A DNA stretch of 64,000 nt from Lycorma delicatula (lineage: Eukaryota; Arthropoda; Insecta; Hemiptera; Fulgoridae). The notes under the pieces were generated by a model, which did not search any database, had not been told where the DNA came from, and saw only the letters and a list, made by a program, of their open reading frames with translations. The DNA lies in contig NC_134455.1 of NCBI RefSeq assembly GCF_047948215.1, positions 303,074,147 through 303,138,146 on the forward strand. Reading direction: 5' to 3'. Position numbers and translations under genes: made by a program. Below, one piece after another: positions 58,401-64,000 of this stretch; the stretch's first letter is position 1, and every line of letters starts with the position of its first letter.

Positions 58401-59739
58401 TGCCTTAGGTGTATTAAAAAATTCTATGAATTTTACACTAACAAAATATAGTATACTTGTATAATAATTGGTTCTTGTAAACCATGAAATACCTAACACT
58501 TAATTTTGCATAATATTTCTACATCAATTTACTGGCCAGTTTTTTTAAACATGACACCATGTGGCCTTCTTCACTGTATAGCTTGATTCATTTCCTGTAA
58601 AAATTTGGTATTTTTTCACTTATAATTTTATCTCAGTTTCTTCATTAAAATTTATGTTTCAATGTATCTATAGTAAAAAAATCCCTTTGTTAATTTTATT
58701 TAATGATTTGTAAAATAAATTTTTTTTTTCTTTATTTAAGCTAATACAAATTCAAAAAACTATCTTTAGTTTGATTATAAATTGCTCCTGTCACACTGTT
58801 ATGTTGGCCAAATATAAATTTAAATTTGTGTAAAAGTTTAAATGACTTGCATTTAAATTAATGAAACTTGTTCTTCTAAAGGTCTAAAGGAGCTAGTTAT
58901 CATCACCTGTCTAACCTTTCAATTTGAAAGCGAGCAATTTATAACTTTTAATAATTTTAAAATGTCACATTTCATCATGCTGTTTAACAATAAAGAGTGT
59001 CCCATAAATTTCCATAAATAGAAAAATAAACATTATTTCATGAAAGACATTTTTATTTATACAGAATGATTCCAGATTTCCCGGCAATCTCTTGGGAAAT
59101 GATTCTATAGCAAAAAAATTTAATATAAACATTTTTTAAGGCAACAGGAGCCCAAGTGCTCACCAACAATGTGAATTTTAAACAATATCTGCACAGGTTC
59201 CATCTGGCAACTGATGAGCTGTGTGTGTCTGCGAGGGGTCCAGTCAAACAAGTATATGATGTTCGCTTACAAATAAAAGAGTAACTGGCCACTCACAAAT
59301 GGTGAGTCATTGTGGTGTGCGCCCACATTGTTGGACTGTGTGGAAGTTCCTTGATGCAGTTGCTTTGTTCAACCGGCATCAGTAGTTTATTAAGGGGAAA
59401 AACTCTTACACTACTGCTGTAGGAGGCTGTCTTCAAGGAATGGCTGGCCATTAGCCATTAGCTCCAACGTAATTGCTGGCTTTTAGCGACCTAGGCACAT
59501 GGTAGAGAATTGCTATCTATACGAAGTAAATTTTATATTTATGACAGTCATATATTATAGTATAGATGGGGTATGCCTACCCAATTTAGTTTAATATATG
59601 ACTAGTGAACAACTGGACACAAAAGCGGAGTAATGTATTGTACCATGCTTACATTGTTCACTCTATTAGGTTAGCTCCAGGAGCTAGTTAAGAGACTGGT
59701 TCCATAAACTGTTCGAGGCACAGTAGTCCATCGTGACAC

Positions 59740-60010
59740 CGACATTTGTTTGTGCCACAAAGGGCACAGACAATAATTCATAGATATGATCAGGTTTTAA
59801 TAGGCATGGAAGAAACAAAAAAACTGAAAAAAATTCCATTTTCTAACAACACAGTATCAAGGCAAATCAATGAAATGGCTGCCAATGATCATGATCATAT
59901 AATTCAGCAAGTGAGTCCAAACGAATTCCTTAGATTCAGTTTGATGAATCAACAAATATGGCCAACATTTCTCAGTTCTTCATATATTTTGTGAGGTATG
60001 AATGAGGTAG
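59740..60010 (+). mobile_element. hAT-derived (ZBED/SCAND3-like) fragment
   Basis: The open segment at 59746-59994 reads IPFSNNTVSRQINEMAANDH, then DHIIQQVSPNEFLRFSLMNQ and IWPTFLSSSYIL. Host and transposon proteins of the ZBED5/SCAND3 hAT group have LSNNTVxRRIxxMAxxxxxxxxxQ followed by FxLQLDESTDVANMAQLL. Here LQLDESTD is changed to SLMNQQI, so the first catalytic Asp is lost. Only this block is recognisable. Confidence 0.7.
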
Positions 60011-61057
60011 GGAATGATCAATCAATGAAAAGCTGTAAAAATGATTAATTCTATTAAAAATCAGAAGCAGAGATTAGAAGAAAAGAAGATGAGATGAGGA
60101 GAAAAGCCAAAGCAGAGATGAGATTTTTAGAAAGAATAATGGAAAATACAAGATAGCATTGCATAAGAAATGTTACAGTGTGTTGAGAGCTAGAATAAAC
60201 CCCACTCGTTGAAGAAATTGAGAGGTCAGATGAAATGACATGGTCACACACAATTAGTGGATAACGAAAGACTGCGTGAAATTCCTAGTTCGAAACTAAG
60301 TATAGAAAGACCTGAGCGATGACCAGTGATGGAATGAGAAAACGTAAAGGATGAAAGTAAAGTAAAATATGTAAAGGATGAAAGTGGAAAAAGAAAGGCT
60401 TTGGATCAGTTAATCTAAAAAATGGATAGACACTCTTAACACTGTGTGGCACATAATAGAATGATAAGAAAGAAATTACTAAGATCATCAGGCTGTCACT
60501 GACCTTATTATCTTATAGTAAGCCATTTTTTGAGAAATCCTGAAGTTGCCAGTTTTTTCAAAATTTGTTTAGAAAGTTGGTATTTTGGATCAAGATAAAA
60601 ATGTTTATTTGCTTTTTCCATTTTTAGCTAAATGTCTGTTGTACATATCCTTTATTTGTATTGCCATGTCTTTTATAAATGTTTCAGTTTTACGTATAAG
60701 ATGATTCCAATATTTAGTTTTTAATGCAACCATAGACAAAAAACCCTTTACACAGGGGTAGGGTTGTTGTTTTCTACTTATATTGCTTTAATTTTTACTG
60801 TTTATCTTACTTTTATTCTTTGCTGCTTTGAATCAAACTTTTCCTTTAATTATCTGAACGTAAGGAAAAAATGATTTTTTTTTATGAAACCCTTATTTTT
60901 CCATTACATTATTTTTATTCTTGTTAAGGAGTATTTATAAAAAATGTATATATTTTAAACATTATGTTTAAATATGTTATAGTTTTATAAAGTTTGAAAT
61001 CAGATTTTGTCATTATTTTTGTTGTAATCTTCTTCCTTTCTCTTTCTCTCTTTTAAT

Positions 61058-61445
61058 ATAATATCAATAAAATGTTAAAGCAGGTATTTAGCTTCAATTG
61101 TTTGAAATTAGGAAATAATTTAATTTATTATCTGTCAATAGTTTATTAATATTTTGCATAATTATACTCAAAATACTGAAAAAATTGCTTCCTGTTATCA
61201 GATTACATTATTGTGTATGCTTCATAGGTTCTGCTGTTAATTTTTAATATTAATGCTATTTCATTCACTAGACCTGCTTGCAATACTAGTTTATTCGTTC
61301 CTTATTAAGATAAAAATATATAGTAAATATTGTTTTGAATGACTTTTTTACAATTATTACTGTTTAAGATTGTTCTTTTAGTTACTAATTTAATGATCTT
61401 TTTTTTTACTAATTTCCTATTTTCTAATTGACAATGTGTTTCGCA
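61058..61445 (+). repeat. Direct repeat, copy 1
   Basis: About 390 bp alignable with 62447-62846 at an offset of 1389 bp. Shared words include CTGTTATCAGATTACATTAT, TCTACTGTTAATTTTTAAT-like stretches and ACTAGTTTATTC. It has no coding potential. Confidence 0.85.
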
Positions 61446-61730
61446 TTTTCCATTGACCACTTGTAGAACAATATTCAGTAGCATATTGTGTAAATAGAAC
61501 AGTTATTAAAAACTATATGGTTAACTGTATTATTTTCATAGTGTATATTTTATAATTTTTATAGTACTATGAAACCTACTGATGTACTATTCACTTCCTG
61601 AAAATGGTGGTCATTTTTTAAGAAAAAAATACTTCCTGTTCCAGGTTTAGTAAGGAAATCCTAGCATTGAATTCAATTTTTTTATCATTTTATACTTATT
61701 TAAATCCTTATGATTTATTATACATGAATA

Positions 61731-61734
<4 letters not shown>

Positions 61735-61773
<39 letters not shown>
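61735..61773. repeat. (TA)n microsatellite beside a splice acceptor
   Basis: About 38 bp of uninterrupted TA repeats, ending 22 bp before the AG of the acceptor at 61795-61796. Confidence 0.95.
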
Positions 61774-61777
<4 letters not shown>

Positions 61778-61803
61778 AAAATTTGTTTTGTTTAAGATTA
61801 AAC

Positions 61804-61940
61804 ATGAACGAGGAAAATCTTCATCTTGCCAAGGCGATGGTTGAAATGGCACTTCATGAAGTACCTAATAGTTCTAATACACCAGTATTACCAAAGAAAA
61901 CAGTGGTTGAAAAGCTGAAAGAAAAACAACAAAATTTCAG
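61804..61940 (+). CDS. First coding exon of an unrecognised gene
   Basis: The exon begins at 61797 after acceptor TTGTTTTGTTTAAG. The start codon follows after seven bases (ATTAAACATG). It encodes MNEENLHLAKAMVEMALHEV, PNSSNTPVLPKKTVVEKLKE and KQQNF, ending with two bases before donor CAG|GTAAAT. The first 20 residues can form an amphipathic helix, and a basic, Lys-rich stretch follows. The codon use and even composition look like real coding sequence compared with its AT-rich surroundings. I do not recognise the family. No second coding exon could be supported before the window ends. Confidence 0.65.
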
Positions 61941-64000
61941 GTAAATCATTAGTTTTCTTAATTTTTTATGATAAGTTTTTTCAGTAAATGTATGTATAAA
62001 TTATTAATCATCGATGTTGTTTTTTAATATATTTTTAATCATTTGTTTTGATTCATATTCAAAAATCGTACACATCAAATGTGGTATGTGGTGGATTTTT
62101 ATGGTATACTATGTTAATTTATTTTATAAAAATTTTTGGTGGTGGAAGTATAATTTCAGTTTTTATAGTCTATTTTCAAATCATAATTTGCATGTAATTT
62201 ATAAAACTTAAAATTTTTATTCTATATTTTATTGATTTATTCAATTTATTTTATGGATGTAAAAAATATTACTGCTATAATTTTCATTGAATTTTATTCA
62301 ATATCTAGGTATGTAATTTTGTATTATAATTAATTTAAAAATTAATTTATATTATTTTTTTAATGTGTTTGGCATTGATTTTTTTGTTGTTAATTAAAAG
62401 CCTAAGTACGAGTATATTTATTTGTTTTATTACTGTATAATTTTATGTAATATCAATAAAATTTTAAAGCAGCTTTTTACTTCTAATTGTTTAAAATTAA
62501 ACATTATTTTAATTTAGTATTTTACAGATTTATGAATTTATTAACATTTTATTTAATTATACTCTAAATATTGAAAAAATTGCCTACTGTTATCAGATTA
62601 CATTATTGTATACACTTCATCGATTCTACTGTTAATTTTTAATACTATTTCATGCTATAATTAATCACAAGAGCTGCTCGACAGTACTAGTTTATTCATT
62701 CGTTATTAAGGTAAAAATATACAACAAATATTATTTTGAATGCTCTTTGTAATTATCATCATTCTTTAAGATTTTTCTTGTTAGTTATTAATTTAATGAT
62801 CTTTTTTTTAGCGGTTTCTTATTTTATAATTGACACTGTGTTTCTTCTACTTTTTTCAACTACTTTCAGAGATTTAGTTTTAATTAATTAAATAAGAATA
62901 ACTTTATTTTTAAATATATTAAAAGCTATTTAAATATAAATAATTGACATGAAAACTTGTTAACTAGTTTAATAAAATTTATTAATTTTAAAGATATTTC
63001 ATAAAATTCTGCACTTACGTTCAAAATGAATTTTCTATTTTTCGATTGCATTTTATTGCATCTGTAAGCCAATACTTTTCAATTCATGATGCTGAGTTTT
63101 AAATAAGTTGTGAAGAAGTTTTAATATAAAGAGTGAGTGATTCACACTACCTACTTAATAGGTAGTTGAAAAAGAAGGTATTATCATATAATTTTGCTAT
63201 AAGATTTCTTCTCAATAAATCAAATATTTAAAAAAACTTTAAATGTTGAAATTTATTTCCAGTCTGTACTTAAAATAAAGTACAGAATGGTGGAAAATTT
63301 AATTGATGCTATTTTTCATAGTTTTCATATAAAATTGGTGTCAAATACTACTATTGAAGTGCTTTCTAGTTGAACATTCTTGTATAAACTTAATTTAATT
63401 TTTTAACTTTATCAAATTGGATAACTTTATTTAACTTTATCAAAATTAAGATCTATTCCTATTATTTTAATGCTTAATTATTAATAAATAAAAATTTAGT
63501 TATTTTCATATGTAGAGAAGAATAATTAGTTACAACATAATTTATTTTTTATTTTTAAATCTTTAAATCAGGAATTTTGGAAAAGTTACCATTAACTTTT
63601 TATATGATTATTTAATAATGCATTTAATTCAGTTTTTTATTTCAAATAGCATTGACTGCTGTTATTAAGAATTGAATGTCAACAGTAAGCTATTGCTACT
63701 TACAAAAGATTTAGCACCAAGTGTTTAGTTCAGAAATTTACAAGAACCAGTTTATTAAATATTGCGTTGACCTCTGGATTTTTATCCTTACTCACATTCT
63801 CTAATTACTAATATGCTATTCTCTGAATTGCTTATGTGAAGTAGAACCATCAAGATATTTAGAAAATAATTACTTAATATATATTTTTTTATACATTTTT
63901 TAAATGTGTATTTTATTAAATTATAATCCCTAAAGGTGATATAAAGGAAAACAAAATGTTTTAAGAGTTAATTAGCAGATAAAAAACAAATGATTAATAT
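61941..64000 (+). other. Intron of the third gene (runs off the window)
   Basis: AT-rich sequence after the donor at 61941. It contains the second direct-repeat copy at 62447. The 65-codon open frame at 62014-62211 is judged to be chance. Confidence 0.5.
62447..62846 (+). repeat. Direct repeat, copy 2
   Basis: Partner of 61058-61445, roughly three-quarters identical by eye with several small indels. The first coding exon of the third gene lies between the two copies and is not itself duplicated. Confidence 0.85.

Larger units (their letters stand above)
52144..61796 (+). other. Putative long first intron of the third gene
   Basis: If the leader exon is right, this 9.65-kb interval is intron. 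It holds three SINE copies (53060, 54325, 55277), a hAT-related relic (59740) and one half of a 0.4-kb direct repeat. The stretches 55500-58950 and 60010-61050 are AT-rich with no recognisable gene. At 58985-59300 a GTGTCCCATAAATTTCC motif and G+C-richer sequence hint at another old transposon end. Confidence 0.35.

Noticed and set aside
1..64000. CRISPR array, operon, rRNA or bacterial contamination
   Set aside because: No regularly spaced repeats, no dense coding and no ribosome binding sites; spliced SYF2 and NADK exons show a eukaryotic nuclear contig.

Overview
The window reads as a piece of an AT-rich animal nuclear genome, most likely an insect and possibly a hemipteran or other hemimetabolous insect. 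That placement is inferred from three things: the repeat repertoire (R1-like and Jockey-like LINE ORF1s, SETMAR-type mariner, hAT, tRNA-headed SINEs), kilobase-scale introns, and spliceosomal genes with clean GT/AG junctions. No bacterial operons, ribosome binding sites, rRNA or CRISPR arrays were seen. Almost all DNA outside three host genes is intronic or intergenic sequence with transposon remains at different stages of decay.

Layout. (1) 1-11.5 kb, minus strand: part of an NAD kinase gene (NADK). Three exons are secure: 9814-9949, 8672-8854 with the GGDGT motif, and 5074-5176 with the GSLGFLTPF block. Reading phases fit across all of them. The C-terminal catalytic exons were not found and probably lie beyond the left edge. 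Several weaker, phase-compatible candidate exons sit in and after the gene. (2) 11.6-13.6 kb: a mariner relic followed by a decayed LINE with endonuclease and reverse transcriptase pieces. (3) 17.8-20.15 kb: a 2.36-kb hAT-type element with an 8-bp target duplication and ~200-bp terminal inverted repeats. Inside it is a second long inverted repeat around a broken hAT dimerisation domain. (4) 20.28-42.55 kb, plus strand: the complete SYF2 pre-mRNA splicing factor gene, four coding exons encoding 229 aa. The hAT element ends 127 bp before its start codon. Its introns hold a 5'-truncated LINE with an 11-bp target duplication, two relics of one Tc1/mariner-superfamily transposase lineage, a mariner with terminal repeats, SINEs, MITEs and a short TnpB-like open segment. 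(5) 42.5-52 kb: intergenic, with an inverted pair of 0.73-kb repeats, an R1-like gag relic, two foldback or MITE elements and a strongly G/T-biased tract. (6) 52-64 kb, plus strand: start of a third gene, with a possible untranslated first exon near 52.1 kb and a first coding exon at 61804-61940. I do not recognise its product.

Two SINE families recur (at least ten copies of one and three of the other). They have different tRNA-like heads but a similar 3' tail, which suggests they share one LINE machinery. One copy can be compared with its empty site inside this same window. NADK (NADP supply) and SYF2 (spliceosome) have no known joint pathway; they are simply neighbours in divergent orientation.
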